Positions 1 to 17,224 are shown, numbered from the stretch's first letter. The stretch is 64,000 nucleotides of DNA from Baylisascaris procyonis (GCA_037389465.1 JAZARR010000187.1:3410001-3474000); one strand, 5' to 3'. Notes: generated by a model from the letters alone, not told the origin. Numbers and translations: made by a program.

Positions 1-752
1 TCTATTCATTTTGTCTATTCGCTCTCATTTAGTTGCGAATGAGATTGGCCACAGAAGCTACGATTTTCAGGTAATGACTTTTAATCCGACAACGATAAAT
101 GTAGTAAACAATTGAAAATTTCAAAAATTTTGAAAGACGATCACATGACAATATAAAATTACAACAGATTATATGATCGCTTAGAGATCATTTGGAAGTG
201 GTCATTTGTTGGTCACCAAAGGACGGCATTTTCAACAATTATGTGATTCAATTTTAATTTCGTTTTGTACAAAGTGAACTCTGATGGCCTACCAACTAAT
301 GAGCCGTAAACTCAGCCCAAAAACGATGAGCATCTGGGACAGAAGACGAAAATTTCTGAAATTAGCAGGCAGGACTATTGTAGTGAATCAGTTCTAAGTG
401 GAAGAATGGTTATTACTTCATCCAATACACCGAAAAAGAAGGGCATAGAGTTCTATGGCGAAACGTAACTATCCACCAAACTTCTTATCTAAATACATTT
501 GAAAGTACTGTTCGTTTCTGGTACGGTGAAATAGCACTAATCGTTAATGAAAAGCGAATTTTGTAAACATAAAAATTAGAGATTTAAAGAGGGATTTACT
601 TGATGATGGAACAACACCAGATAAAATATAGATTACTTCTTTAATTAAGAGTGAATTTCATGGGATCATTGAGCTAAATTATTGAATGCTTACATAAGTA
701 CATAGAGATGAGCCTAACAGCATAATAGCATTGAGCATTTGTACGGGTTAGT
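1..752. other. AT-rich stretch, no gene seen
   Basis: All frames are broken by frequent stops and I recognise no exon, RNA gene or repeat here. It may be intron or intergenic sequence of the gene whose candidate exon begins at 753. Confidence 0.4.
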
Positions 753-965
753 TTAGTACAGCGAGCGATTACCTTCTAAGGGAAGTTTAGCTTCGTGATC
801 GCTAATGAGCTCGGGTGCATTTCCGATGCAAATTGCACCAAGCGATATTCCAATTGCTTCGTGAAGTTGAAATATACTGACGGATGCATTCAAACCTAAG
901 CGATCAGCCAACTTCTTAGTACGTACCGTCACAACAGGATGTTCATCATCGTTCTCAACATCCAC
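753..965 (-). CDS. Candidate terminal exon, unknown protein
   Basis: On the minus strand an AG acceptor just above 965 opens a 70-residue frame that runs to a stop at 753. It is hydrophilic and protein-like, with mixed Asp/Glu/Lys and a Leu/Ile-rich middle (motif LADRLGLN near residue 19), and stands out against the stop-rich surroundings. I do not recognise the family. The upstream exons were not found, and an ATG at 992 could alternatively be an in-frame start. A possible splice donor lies near the 3' end (GAAG|GTAATC), so it could also be internal. Function unknown. Confidence 0.3.
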   Translation of the reverse strand: MDVENDDEHPVVTVRTKKLADRLGLNASVSIFQLHEAIGISLGAICIGNAPELISDHEAKLPLEGNRSLY

Positions 966-1728
966 CTTAACATATGTACACCACATCAACATATATATTG
1001 AATCATGGCATTCATCTCAAGTGATCTACCGCCTAGTGATACCGGCTGCGATCATCTGATCTGTGCAGCGCGACAAACACAAGGGCACCAATACTCTATA
1101 GCTTGCTAAAATAAAACATTCTTGCTCCTAGTCATATTTGTAGATACCTTGCCGTTTCTATGCTACGACTAGATATTACGACATTCATGACAGCCTATAA
1201 CAAGCATCTTAAATTCTCATGAGATCACCGCTGTGTTACAAGATATTCGAGCAACCATTTACTTCAGTTGGAAATACGCAGGTCTATTGAGTAGAAATTG
1301 AAGCACGGTATATTGTCTGCTAGTACTACCGAAAACAAGATCAAAATCAAGAAAATAAGATGACTAGCTGAGCAGACATTAAAAGGCAATGGAATAGCTT
1401 AGAGAGCAATTTCATATTATAGCTGTCGCAAATTTCGAAATGTGAAAAACATATATGAATATTATTGATTAAAGGAGTTGATAAAATAATCTCTCAGCGC
1501 TGAATTATTCTTGAGTCTCAAAAGAAAAAAAAAAGCTTATTTAACAAAGTCAATGGTAGAATAAAATTACTGCACTATAAAAATTAATTTAAGATAGTAA
1601 AAAAATTCGTCTTTAAAAATAATTTACAATATAGTCGGTTGTTATCTGTTTAGTCGTGTCTGTTTTTCCATGATCGACCAAAAGCATTGTGTCCATTCTT
1701 CTGATACCATCTTCTCTATCGTAGACAC

Positions 1729-1935
1729 TTACAAATGAAAACGATGGTTCAATTTCTTGCTCAATTCTTCTTGCTTCTCCTCGGTATCCAATTTGACGTC
1801 GTTTACGCCTCCTAAATAAGGTAATACTTTATAAATGGCAATCAAAATACTGACGATAAATGTGATCTTTTTATAGCGTTTCGTAAATTTAAAAAAAAAA
1901 AATTTAAAAAAGAGAGACATGTTTGAAAGGATCAT
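1729..1935 (-). CDS. Candidate small single-pass membrane protein
   Basis: A 68-residue minus-strand frame contains a basic stretch (KRYKK), then a hydrophobic segment of about 20 residues (ITFIVSILIAIYKVLPYLGG), then a charged, coiled-coil-like tail rich in Glu and Lys. That is the layout of a small tail-charged membrane protein. The N-terminal part is a run of Phe/Lys from a poly-A/T tract and may be intronic, so the true start is uncertain. A second open frame overlaps it: from an acceptor at 1811 a Lys/Arg-rich exon runs to a stop at 1613. Only one of the two is likely to be translated. No family recognised. Confidence 0.3.
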   Translation of the reverse strand: MILSNMSLFFKFFFFKFTKRYKKITFIVSILIAIYKVLPYLGGVNDVKLDTEEKQEELSKKLNHRFHL

Positions 1936-2670
1936 ATAAAGATTTCTAGCGTAATCATTTTAATAAGAGTGCAGAAAGTGTAATAGTGAATCGCAAAATT
2001 TGCTTCTATTTGAACTTTTCAGTTCAACGTAGAGCTCTTTTTAGAATTGCTTACTAGGTGTTTTTTTATGTTGATGGACAAAATGAATGAAAAAATATAT
2101 AAGAAATATTGCTGAGTACCCTTCAGATATATGAATATGCAAGTCATCTGAGTTATCACTGATAATATTCTCAACAATATCGTTCACTGAAGGTCGCAAA
2201 TGTTTTCGATATGGAGCACAAATTTGCGCTGCGTTGAGATGATGACGTCTGAAATGATAACCATGATAACGATGAAACGATCTATTGATAACGATGAAAT
2301 TCGCATTTTTGGATCGAAATTAGTGGATCAATTTAACGCTAAGGTTGCTTATGATCGGACATTTAGACATATAGAGCCGCTAACATCAGCTATGATTATA
2401 AGGGACAACAGCTCAAAACGATAATAGAATGGCATATACTTAGGGAAAATGTTAACTGATGGTTAAGGAAGAATGCCATGACCTGAAAAGAACAAGTTTT
2501 TAAGGTGAAAATAGGGATTTTTGAGAAGGATTTAAACGCCGCATTGGTTTGTTCACCTCCTTGCGCTCATTCGTTATGTTCATGAAACTATGTGTTATGC
2601 TGGTCTACAACATTTGGGCCTTATTTTCTTAAAAATTATCAAACATTTTAGCACAACAAAATGGAATGAA

Positions 2671-3882
2671 CTATAAGGTAAGATGAGATAAAGGGTAATG
2701 AGTTTTATATGGAACAATCGGAATTTTCTCTCTCGTATAGGAAACGAATCCACCTGATATCACCTGAAAGGTGCAAATGAAAACAAGGATAGTGAACAAA
2801 CGCTTAAGTGAGTATGACCTGAGCATCGCTGTTGAATTTATCCACAATATTCGACTATGATTTTTGCATACTTCCTCGAAATTGATATAAACAGCCTGAA
2901 AAAAAACTTTTTTAAGGGTAAAAAGGTGCGATTCGATAAATTTATCGAGGATGGTTCGAGAAAGGCGACTGGAAAGATTGAAAACTGGATTGTTCACTCC
3001 AACATCCAACCGACCACTAAGAAGACTGAGAGCTGTTTCCAAATACTATTTTGCCCATATTAATCCTGAATAATAAGTTTTAAACTTTTCAAGTTTCAAG
3101 CTGATTTTTGCACGTTTTACCTTGAAAACATTGACGCTAAAGTATGATTTAGCCGGAAGATCGGTACAGTTTTTCGGCAATTTTGTTTCGCTAAGAGGAA
3201 ACTTTCCATATTTCGGAGTGATTTGCATGAGAGGGAGCAAATTTGTTTTGAAAGAAGTTTTTTTTTTGGTTTTAAAGCACTTCAAGATATGATTAGAGCG
3301 TAAATAAATAGCCCTACAAAAATATGTTTCTAAAGTCGAAATTATTGATCTATCACTGTTCATCGAAAGAGCCTTTGAAGAACCCGCTAGAATGTGCTAC
3401 ACTTTTCGACTCGTAAGTTTTCAGGGACGAAACTACAATCGAATATGGCAAGTAACTTGGATGAACTTCCAGAAGCCATTGGTATTCAATGAGCGTGAAA
3501 ATCGGAATGCTTTGGGTTGCCCGATGAGAACTTTAGACGAAATATTGATTCTGGGATACTCTAAAGAGGGAAGAAATTTTCTAAGAAATCTCAACAACAA
3601 AAAAATAGATAAATAAATAAATAATCTCAATGAAATCATGAATTGTCTCTAGTAGATTCTTCTTAATTAAATGCAGTAAAGTAGATGATGATCCGCAGCA
3701 AAAATTATCTGGTAGATATAGCCGCAAGAATACTAGACGATCACCTCATACCGATCTAGGAGAGAATGAGAGATGCCATATGCCTTGAGCAGTTTCTTCG
3801 TCTTAAAAAGCATGTTGCTCTTCCTTGTCGCAATCGCATCGACATCCTCGCTGGTTAAATCAATATCTTCTTTCTGCAAACG

Positions 3883-3961
<79 letters not shown>

Positions 3962-4364
3962 AGAGAGAGGTAATTTGTAGGTCAATTCATATAGGGCATT
4001 TTATAGAAAACTTACTATTATTTATTACAGTTTGACTTTGCAAAATGAAAACGCAAATGAAGCGTTCCAGATATGAAAAGTTGGAAGATCATTTAGCCCA
4101 TAGCGATACAATATATTGATACTACGAATGATCACTAATATTGTCGGTGATGGTTTTAGCTAAATAGTATTCAAAAATATCCACCTCCATAAGCCACCAT
4201 TTTTTCCAAGCGTCACATTGCGGTAGATCGTGAATTTCAATGCCATTATCTTCAGCTTGATAGGTCGTATTGATCCATAGACGAGGATATCGCTTTGGAT
4301 GGAATTTGATCGCATAAGAAGATTGTACGACAACTAGAACGAGTAGCCAATACATCAAGGGCAT
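2671..4364 (-). CDS. Candidate small secreted protein (141 aa, four exons)
   Basis: Minus-strand exons 4364-4126, 3190-3121, 2895-2872 and 2763-2671 join with matching phases into 141 codons plus a stop. The first exon opens with a clear signal peptide (MPLMYWLLVLVVVQSSYA), so the product should enter the secretory pathway. The mature part is Trp/Tyr-rich with two cysteines (one in a PQCDAW context, one in KNCTD) and putative N-glycosylation sites (NTT, NCT). Donors are GTAGTA, GTAAAA and GTATGC. I do not recognise the family. The first exon is the best supported; the 24-nt third exon is the weakest link and other splicing patterns are possible. Confidence 0.4.
3392..3616 (+). CDS. Open frame on the opposite strand, doubtful gene
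   Basis: A 74-codon plus-strand frame lies in the first intron of the candidate secreted-protein gene. Its composition (Asn, Arg, Glu, Leu, aromatic residues) is protein-like and it ends just before AATAAATAAATAATC, which could serve as a poly(A) signal. There is no signal peptide, membrane segment or family match that I recognise, and no upstream exon was found. A chance frame is equally possible. Confidence 0.15.
   Translation: MCYTFRLVSFQGRNYNRIWQVTWMNFQKPLVFNERENRNALGCPMRTLDEILILGYSKEGRNFLRNLNNKKIDK
3889..3958. repeat. (AT)n microsatellite
   Basis: About 70 bp of uninterrupted TA dinucleotides, followed by a short GA run. It creates artificial Tyr-Ile repeat frames. Confidence 0.98.
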
Positions 4365-4365
4365 T

Positions 4366-5500
4366 TCTTGTTTGAGAGTAACACCTCCTGAATAAGTCTT
4401 AACAGTTTGGAAATTTTAAATGCACATGCTAATGTGGGCTGACGAAAATGACCGTTGGTCAATGAATGGTCAGCCAACTTAACGTGATATATAATCAGAT
4501 GATACTGCAACAAGGTTTCTCTTTTACCTTCAAAACAATTTTTCAGCGGAGACTCAGAGCAGCAAAAAAAGAACTACATGAGCTTATTCTTTTATTTACA
4601 AGTCGTTTTATGGATCACTTGACTTGGTCCTTTCGCAGTTATACATCTATCAGCTATCTCAAAATCTCTTTCAAAGAGTATAGAAGATTTTCAGATACAG
4701 TAGAAATTATTGTTGCACTACAATTAAGAATCAATGGGGGTTCATATATAATATAAAGAAAAAAAAAAAAAACGAAGGCACCACTCACAAGTTTTAAACT
4801 TTTGCAGTTTTCAATTTAATTACAAATGGGATTTCCCAGTCTACTATAAAATTTATAATGAATTACGTAACGATACAATAATCTACTACTATCATACAAG
4901 ATTTCTTTTGTTGAATAAAAATTCAACTGAGCATAATCGAATCCTAAATAAACTTCAACGTTGAAAAATATAACGAAATGAAATGAAGAGGAAATATCGA
5001 AGTGGGCAAATGACAACGTTCTAGGTAGTTTGCCATCACATACTCTTCTCACAACGACAAACCGGCTTCTCGCTCATTTTGAGTGCATGTTATTTAATTA
5101 ACGAACGTACGTGAACATTGTTTTGCATGATTTAATGTCGAGCAGCAATAAACGTTAATCATGCATCATTGCCTTCAAATAGAAGCCTAAAGATAGCCGC
5201 ACTAAACAAAGACATATCGAACCAAAGAAATCTATTGTACATCAAATTTTGAGTGCTATTAGTAATGAAAAACAACGAGAAGTAAACGTACTGAGATTGG
5301 GTAGGAAATGGAGGAGAATGGAAGGGGGATAGGGAAAGGGAAGGGAAAATTGCTCCCGAGGTGTGCCAATATCGTCGAACATAAAACACCTTTCAAATGT
5401 ATAAATATTGTCTATTAGCGGATATGAAGTGATAGTTTTTTTTTGTTTAGTATTCACGATAGACTGTGATGTAACGGCATTGATATAATTGTCTGATGTT
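4366..5500. other. Region without a supported gene
   Basis: Several 70-100 codon frames on both strands are AT-driven (Phe, Ile, Lys, Tyr). A purine-rich tract (GGAGGAGAATGGAAGGG type) lies around 5310-5350. No splice-consistent gene model was found. The stretch may hold the promoter of the minus-strand secreted-protein gene. Confidence 0.4.
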
Positions 5501-5506
5501 ATTGCA

Positions 5507-5543
5507 CGTGTGTGTGTATGTGTGTGTATGTGTGTGTGTGTGT
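5507..5543. repeat. (GT)n microsatellite
   Basis: Imperfect GT dinucleotide tract of about 37 bp interrupted by two TA steps, some 210 bp before the first coding exon of the cysteine-rich secreted protein. Confidence 0.95.
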
Positions 5544-5750
5544 CTATATGTACTGAGCGGCAATTATAGTAGCTGCCTATAGAGAGAGTTGCATTACCGG
5601 CTGGTCCCTATTCAATCCCCATCTCGCAATAATCATCTGTTGTTTGGGATTATAGTCAACCTTCACTAGTGTCACAACCTCATTGTATAGTGCGCAACGT
5701 ACCCTCATCAATACCATCTCTGTTTGTGCAACATCCGAAATAATATCGCT

Positions 5751-10123
<4,373 letters not shown>

Positions 10124-10254
10124 AAACGCAAACAAATCAACAAGCAAATGCTTTCGCTCTCATTTTCGCCGGTGTTATTGCTGTGATATCACATTCCTTT
10201 GACGATTCCTTCCGTTTGTAAATACTAATTTCATGCAATACAAATTTTCTATGA

Positions 10255-10260
10255 AATAAA
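10255..10260 (+). terminator. AATAAA poly(A) signal
   Basis: AATAAA lies 131 nt after the stop codon of the cysteine-rich secreted protein, followed by a T-rich stretch. This is the expected cleavage signal for that gene. Confidence 0.6.
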
Positions 10261-10580
10261 AGTGTTTTTTTTGAATAGTCTTTAAATTTTTTTTTAAATG
10301 AATTATGAAAAATCCGTCTTGGTGCTGATATTTTTAATCAGCCTAGGTGGATCATGGGCACGAGAACCCAAGCTTAGACATATGCAGCATTCAGAACAGA
10401 CTTTTATCTGCAGAAGATGACGTTCATCACATGACAAACCTCCTTTGATGACGTCAGTTACTTCGTGACAGCGGCAGGGGTTGTGAAAAAGGTCAGAGAA
10501 GCTTGAAGGGCCAGCAATACTGACGATTTCTTTAAAAAACTGATTTAATAGTCGGCACCAGCAATCTTCACCAGTAATGT

Positions 10581-10582
<2 letters not shown>

Positions 10583-10629
<47 letters not shown>
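10583..10629. repeat. (AT)n microsatellite
   Basis: About 47 bp of AT dinucleotides in the convergent intergenic space between the cysteine-rich protein gene and the collagen gene. Confidence 0.97.
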
Positions 10630-10630
<1 letters not shown>

Positions 10631-10822
10631 CGACATAAATGAACATTTAGGCAGTATAAGAACCACGTGGAACACTGTTGGCTCTTAATGATAGTAGCTG
10701 TTCTGTTAATGAAGGTGGAAGAACTTGAAAATTAAGACGAATGATTTTAAATTCAACGGAGAAATGCCAATCTTTTCGATCCTTTCGACCGCAGCAATTG
10801 TATAATAATATAGTTAAATAGA

Positions 10823-13800
10823 TCACTTCTGAATCCACAAATACTCTCTATTGCCTCCTTTTTCTGGTGTGAAATCATCATAAATAGTTTCGACGGTTTC
10901 ACTCGGTTGCTTGTCTTCCAACTTTCGCTCGGGTACAACATCAGCAAATACCGGTGTTGCAACTTGAGGTTGTGGCGGTGGGCTTATCGGAGGAAGTGGA
11001 GCTGATTGTGCAGAATAGCCTAAAAAACAGACAAATAGCTTTTAAATGTTGTAAGAAAGCGCAGGAATCACTCACTCACTGAATTCTTCGACTTTTAAAA
11101 ACATAGTAATAGGGTTAATGATTACCATAAAACATTTTTGAGTAAGAAATGCTCAATTTTTTTTAAAAGGGGAACAGTGAACTTAAATGTTTCCTCAAAA
11201 AGCCCACAAAATTATATCAGGCATTGTCTTTTCATTTTTCATTGAATTTTATCGGCATTTTGCGCTTACTATCAGCGCAGACATTGTTATTTAACTGATT
11301 ATTTAGTATGAAAATTCGACTCCTCTCTATGGGTTCTCATCGAATGTTATAACCAGTTACTTACGATAGCTATAACCACTTAACACTATTGTAAATCAAT
11401 GAAAGACACTGCGACGAAAAGGTTTATATATGCAAAATGTTAGGGTTTATCCAATGAGAGAATATCTCAAACCGAGGGAAAGGTAAAACTACCTGTAAGC
11501 GTTATCGCGTCATATGCAAATTCAATAAGAAAATGCTTGATGAAGTAATTTGAAGTCTTAATAATATATCAGCGCGATGTAAATTCGCAAGCATTTGCAT
11601 ATTTACTTTCAAGACGTTATTATTTGAAGATTAATTATTGAAATCAAATATTATATCCAATTGCTCTCCTTAAAACCGTGAAAACGATCTCTCTAGAGGG
11701 CTGCATTTATCTCTATTCGTTATCAATAACTTCACTCTCCCCTACACAAATCTTATATCTTGCGGATATTATTCTAAGAGATGACTAAATAAAATTCGTC
11801 ACAATTATAGATGACCTGTTAAATTATACCTTGACAATGTGAGCATGAACCTGGATTGCCAGGTTCTCCGACAGGTCCAGGTGGTCCTGGTAGACCGGGC
11901 GTACCTGGACTTCCACTGAAAAAAAAAAAAGTATTTCTGAGCAAAACTCAACGATGAAAACAATTCGAATAAACGGTAATTCATTAAGTTTTCCAGTGAT
12001 AGCTGCCAGTTGGTTGCCAAACGTCGAGCAATATTTGTCGTTCCCAGAGAGTTTGATCAAATGCCATTTTCGTAAAACTATTTGCAATTCTGCTTTAAGT
12101 TCTATTTTCATAGAAAATATTATCTTTAGAATACACTAAAAAAGCCTGTATGAACAGCACGAAAATAGAATATCGAATTTTTTTTCGAAATTTTTTTTAA
12201 ATCATTGCAAGAGGCTGTTGCGTTCATACTTACCGATCGCCAACAAGTCCACGAATTCCTTGATTTCCAGGAAGTCCTGGCTTACCGTCATGTCCTGAAT
12301 AATATTATATTAAATTGATGCGATATTCAAAGTTTTATACTTGGAATGGTATTTGAGTTGATGAGACTACTGATAGCAATATCATATCATCAGTGAAGAG
12401 TGGTGATCGATAATAATGCCTCATTGGCATGATAAAAAACATGCATTTTGAAGAGGTGAAAAGAAGTCGACTTATTATTACTCTCACTATCATGGCGTTG
12501 AACTGAAAAAATACAATGATATCGTGAAATCAACCTCTTCCTCCTGGTTGACCTCGGGGTCCTATTCTGCCGGGTGGTCCAGGAGGTCCTGGAGGTGCAC
12601 CGTTCAGCACTTTGCCGCGATCACCAACTGGCCCTTTCGGTCCCGGAGGGCCAGGTTCTCCACGTAAACCTGGTGGTCCCGGCGGACCAGGTCGATTTGG
12701 CTCTCCTCTGCGTCCTGGTTGTCCCGGTAGGCCAGGATCGCCACGACGCCCTTTAGGTCCTGGTAGTCCTGGAGGACCTGGAGGGCCTGGAGGACACTGC
12801 AAAATATGAACGTCCATAGGCTTTTTGTCTCCGACACCGTACTTATAGAAATGAATTACAAACGAATCTGAGCGTATGTGTAGCCTTTTGTTGAATTCCA
12901 TGAAGCAAATAGGAAAACTTGAAATTCACGTGAAGAAATATTCAAATTTGATCAATAAAAAAAGATTGAAAATAATCGATATTGGGCACAATTCCAGATG
13001 TTTTTTCGCCATATTCCAATCGCTTCTATAAAAAATGAAATCGAATGTTTGAATTGGCAATTTAAAAAATGCGATCTTTGAGAATTTCATTTCACCAATA
13101 ACAAATAATTGATGCAATAATAACGTATTTTTGCCTATAATTTTGCAAAAAAAGGAGAAAAGAATTGCAGAATGAATATTATTGCCTCTCTGAAAATATT
13201 ACAAAAGAAAAGAACGGGAAATTCGAATATGAATACCTTTTGACAAGCATTAGTGCCTGGAGGTGGTGCAGGTAAATAAATTCCATCTCGTCCTCGTGCA
13301 CCATTTTCACCTGGATCACCATCGAGACCTGAATTATGAAATAATTGAGTTTGACGTCATTATTTATGGCTTTTTGTGTGGAAACCAGAAAAATGTATTC
13401 TTGATGTGGATAGTATTATAAGTGATTAAATACGAAAATGGCACCTCACCTATCTTAGTATTATTAACTTCGAAATTGCTTACAATGAAGTGTTTCTCAT
13501 GTGATCGACATATCAAAAGGTATCGATTGGAGTTTAGCAAAAATATTTTAAAAAAGGAAATTAAAGAAGTTAGAGATCATTGATCAGTTTTAAATCAATC
13601 GTCAGAGAATAAAACTGCAACACGGTTACAATAAAAAGTGAGACTCCAGATATTTCAATATATTATTCTTGTACATTTCATAATCAACATTTAAGCTACC
13701 CCCATCTAAATTGTCTGAAGACTATAAATTCGAAAAGCAAATATCCACTCTAGCGATGGGTCTATAAAATATTTTTCACTCACTTTCGTCAAAAGCCGGT

Positions 13801-15080
13801 TCTTTGAACCAATTCAGAGCATTTTTCATTGGTAACTAACGTCATATTTCATTGTAATAGTATTTACTATGAGCCAATTAAGGAGCGCAATTGTTGTATG
13901 CCATCCATTATGGAGCTACAAAACTGAGTGTACAGTTTTTTTTTCTAGTTTTATGGCCCAAACCTTCATTGTAACCGGAAACATTTACGCAAAGAAACTT
14001 TGAAAGCGATTTTAGAAGCAATTACATTGATCGTACATCGATTCAATATTGAGCATGTTTTATTGAATTTTCTCAATTTTTTTCAAAGGCATCCATAATC
14101 CGAATAAAGGATTTTGAGTTTTAAGTTGTTATGCATCGATAAGTATTCCTTTTCCGTAACCGTTGATTTTAGGCAGCAAAATTAGTTGAGAAACTTATGT
14201 CATATTCCAACAATTTATTTGAAAAGCTAGGAATTTATTAGCTAGTTCACCCCTAAATTTAGAGCGCATTAAAATATCGCCTTCAAAATTGATTCGATGA
14301 TGATACGTCAATCGGAATGCTCTGACTATCATATATCAGAGAAAAACCTATCTCCAAGCAACGATGAAAACTAACCAGGCTTTCCATCTTTGCCTGGTGG
14401 ACCTCGTGGACCAGAAGGTCCTTGTGTGCAAGCACAACATGCCCCACTAATACCTCCCGAGAATGCATCATCGGCTGCAAAACTTGAGCTACGTTCACTT
14501 CTAACTCCTCCAGAAAACGTCATTTGCTTCCAAATATCACGTGATTGCATCTGAAATTCGAACTTACTAACCACGTTCACAGCATTAGAAGGCATCCTGC
14601 AAATCTCTCTTGTTAGAGAGGAATTTATCCAACTTTTTGAGCGATTTACTCATTGTCTATGGAATCAGATGTCTTGTCACCTTAGAAATGCATCACTATA
14701 AAAAATGCAATATGCTGTATTGCGCTCATTTCTAAGAGTATAATAAAAACTAAACTGCTCTTCTGAAGTGCTAAAAGTTTATAAGCATTGCTAAGCAAAT
14801 TAATATGAAAGATTTTGTCACTCAAAGAATAAAAATCTATTGAATTAAATTTAAATATATCGAATTAATATGTTTTATGATATTTTACATCGTAAATATA
14901 ATATTTGCTTACCTTGCATAATTCCACTTGTGAGAGCATAATAGAGGTGACTTTTTGAGTATGAAAATGCATCAATGGTAGTGTTATAATTACACTCATA
15001 ACGCATACGGTGCTACATACCGATGCAATGAATGTAGCTCTTTGTGAAGATGGTATCAATTGTAGCATTCTTAATTTCAA
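10823..15080 (-). CDS. Nematode cuticle collagen (346 aa, seven exons)
   Basis: Exons 15080-14913, 14550-14376, 13328-13237, 12796-12535, 12294-12234, 11915-11830 and 11019-10823 join to 347 codons including the stop, with every phase matching. Exon 1 encodes the collagen N-terminal domain with a membrane-spanning signal segment (about residues 16-38). An R-x-x-R processing box (RSER, about residues 73-76) is the expected furin-like cleavage site. A cysteine cluster (CCAC, about 94-97) precedes a Gly-X-Y block, followed by further Gly-X-Y blocks separated by cysteine-containing interruptions and ending GSCSHC. This is the architecture of worm cuticle collagens, secreted by the hypodermis and cross-linked into the cuticle. 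An unusual feature is the 64-residue non-helical acidic and Pro-rich C-terminal exon. Member of a large family, so no symbol is given. The start could also be the Met at residue 5. Confidence 0.93.
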
Positions 15081-15453
15081 ATTTATTTAGAAAGATATAT
15101 TCAATGGAAATTAACTAGAATTTCGTTAGAGAATTATTAGATTCGAATCTGTAGACTTAGAGGCTTTGGTTGATTATTGCGTTCTTCAATGAACGAAATA
15201 TAATCAATTGTCATATGAAATGAAATGGTTAGGTTTCTACAAATATTGCTGCTGATTGCTTATTATGCTTATATGTGGTCACTCTCTCCAACAATAGCCA
15301 ATGGCTATCAGGTGGTCTAGATATTAAACGTGAACGTCAAGTTGTTTTGCAATACTATAGTAGAAAAGTTTCTTGAAAGCGCTCATAGTTGGAGACATGT
15401 GAATCAACAGAAATGGAAGAGCAAATAAGGCTGTTCCTTATGTCTAGCGAATT

Positions 15454-15455
<2 letters not shown>

Positions 15456-15496
<41 letters not shown>
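15456..15496. repeat. (AT)n microsatellite
   Basis: About 41 bp of AT dinucleotides, some 375 bp upstream of the collagen start codon. Confidence 0.97.
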
Positions 15497-15500
<4 letters not shown>

Positions 15501-16281
15501 TAAAATTATTATTATTTAAATCTAAGCAAGCAAATAGCAATGAAGTTAACATCAACTAGAGAATAAAGATGTGCGACCAAACGAATGCCTATAAAGAAAC
15601 AAGAATGTGGCACACTCGGTATTATTAGAGACGTAATGTGATTGTGACCTGAATTAGTGACTGCAATCTAGAAATGAACCGCCAACGAAAAATTATCTAT
15701 CGGTTGTTAAGGGTCAAACGATCGTCTAGCAACAACGTTAATGACCTTCGAAATTCCTTCGTCTTAATATTCTATGGTTTGCCTCTTATCAGAGCGTTGC
15801 CATTGCTCAACAGCTAAAATTATTTTGACACAAATGCGGTCATCAAGAAATGCTTTGGAATATTTTTTTTTTAATATACGCTATATTTTAGCAGTTTTTT
15901 TTTATTTTAACAATGATTTTTTAATAATGAAACGATATTTTAAGCGTAGAAATAATATTTATTGAAGTGTTTGTCCATTGTAGAATAATCGATGACCTTA
16001 ACGATCAGTAGAACAATTGACCCACAAAAGAACCCGCAAAATGAAACAATGCCTGAAGGGATATTTGATTAATCTTCGAGGTTTTCTTCTAGATTAAATG
16101 CAAATACAACATTCATTAACAACGATTTTTTATTTACTCTATTTATTGCTTATTTAAAATGATTCTTAAAATTTGCGCCAAATTGATGAAAATTTATTAA
16201 ATTTTAAATCGTTGAGCATTATTTAATGCTTGAGAAAGATTTCTTTGAATATTTAATCAATGCGTGGAATCGGTAATAACA

Positions 16282-16317
16282 ATATAGGCATGACTCGGAA
16301 ATGTTTCATGCCTATAT
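16282..16317. repeat. Inverted repeat, 12-bp perfect stem
   Basis: ATATAGGCATGA at 16282-16293 is the exact reverse complement of TCATGCCTATAT at 16306-16317, separated by 12 nt. No run of T follows and no RNA family is recognised. Confidence 0.7.
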
Positions 16318-16407
16318 CTTTAACACATAGGAAAAGCATAAAAAATGAGTCATTCGCCAGTTCATATTTGAAAACTCTATGTAACTCAACCGGATTGGAA
16401 TAGCTGA

Positions 16408-16409
<2 letters not shown>

Positions 16410-16488
<79 letters not shown>
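16410..16488. repeat. (AT)n microsatellite
   Basis: About 79 bp of pure AT dinucleotides in intergenic sequence. Confidence 0.98.
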
Positions 16489-16491
<3 letters not shown>

Positions 16492-17224
16492 TTCACCATA
16501 TTCACGTAAAAAACAAAGACCAAAGCAACAAAGAACAGTTAGTAAAACCCCGATGCATGAAAATGAAAACGATTTGTGGTATAAAGTAGGAGGGGAAGAA
16601 TAGAGGGAATCGCTATGGGCGAATCGAATATCAAAATATGCCTCATCTTGTACCCCAAGGCAGATACAATAAAATCAAATCACCCGCCACATGACCTCAA
16701 CACATCGTTGGCGGCGAAGTCACAAATACTGCTAAGTTTGGGAACTCAAAATTCTATTTGACTATCTTCAAAGCGCAAATCGAGTTTTAACTGATATTTG
16801 CAAGAGTCGAACGCTATAATCAGAGATCAATGGAATGATCTCTATCATTGCAAAATCTAAGATCTATTGCTTTTGTTCTTCTATTCTTATGCAAAGAATA
16901 TTTGTATTATATGTTGAATTCGATGATGCTCTTTGCTAGAAGATCCTCGATTGTTTCTGTCATATTTTCTTTGGGAACAATTTGCATATGCTAAGCCAAA
17001 ACAATATCACTATATGATTTATAATTATTATATAAAATTTGCATATTGAACGATGTATTCAATAATTACCAGTTTACAGATATTCAGCTACCGCAAAGAT
17101 TAGCGGAAAGCAAAAAATTGTCTACTTTTATGATCGTAGCTTGATTTCAATTCCATAGTGGTGCATCGCTGATCTCATATAATGAATACTTTATATGAAT
17201 GTCCATTAATATTGTGTTTCTTAT

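Noticed and set aside
3773..3973. Open frames rich in Tyr-Ile repeats (also at 15355, 39224, 49808, 55618 and 60613)
   Set aside because: They are created by AT dinucleotide tracts, which contain no stop in the TAT-ATA reading, and are not genes.
12574..12837. Plus-strand Gly/Pro-rich frame and a second minus frame over the collagen exon
   Set aside because: These are the reverse-complement and shifted readings of the Gly-X-Y coding exon; splice phases support only one minus frame.
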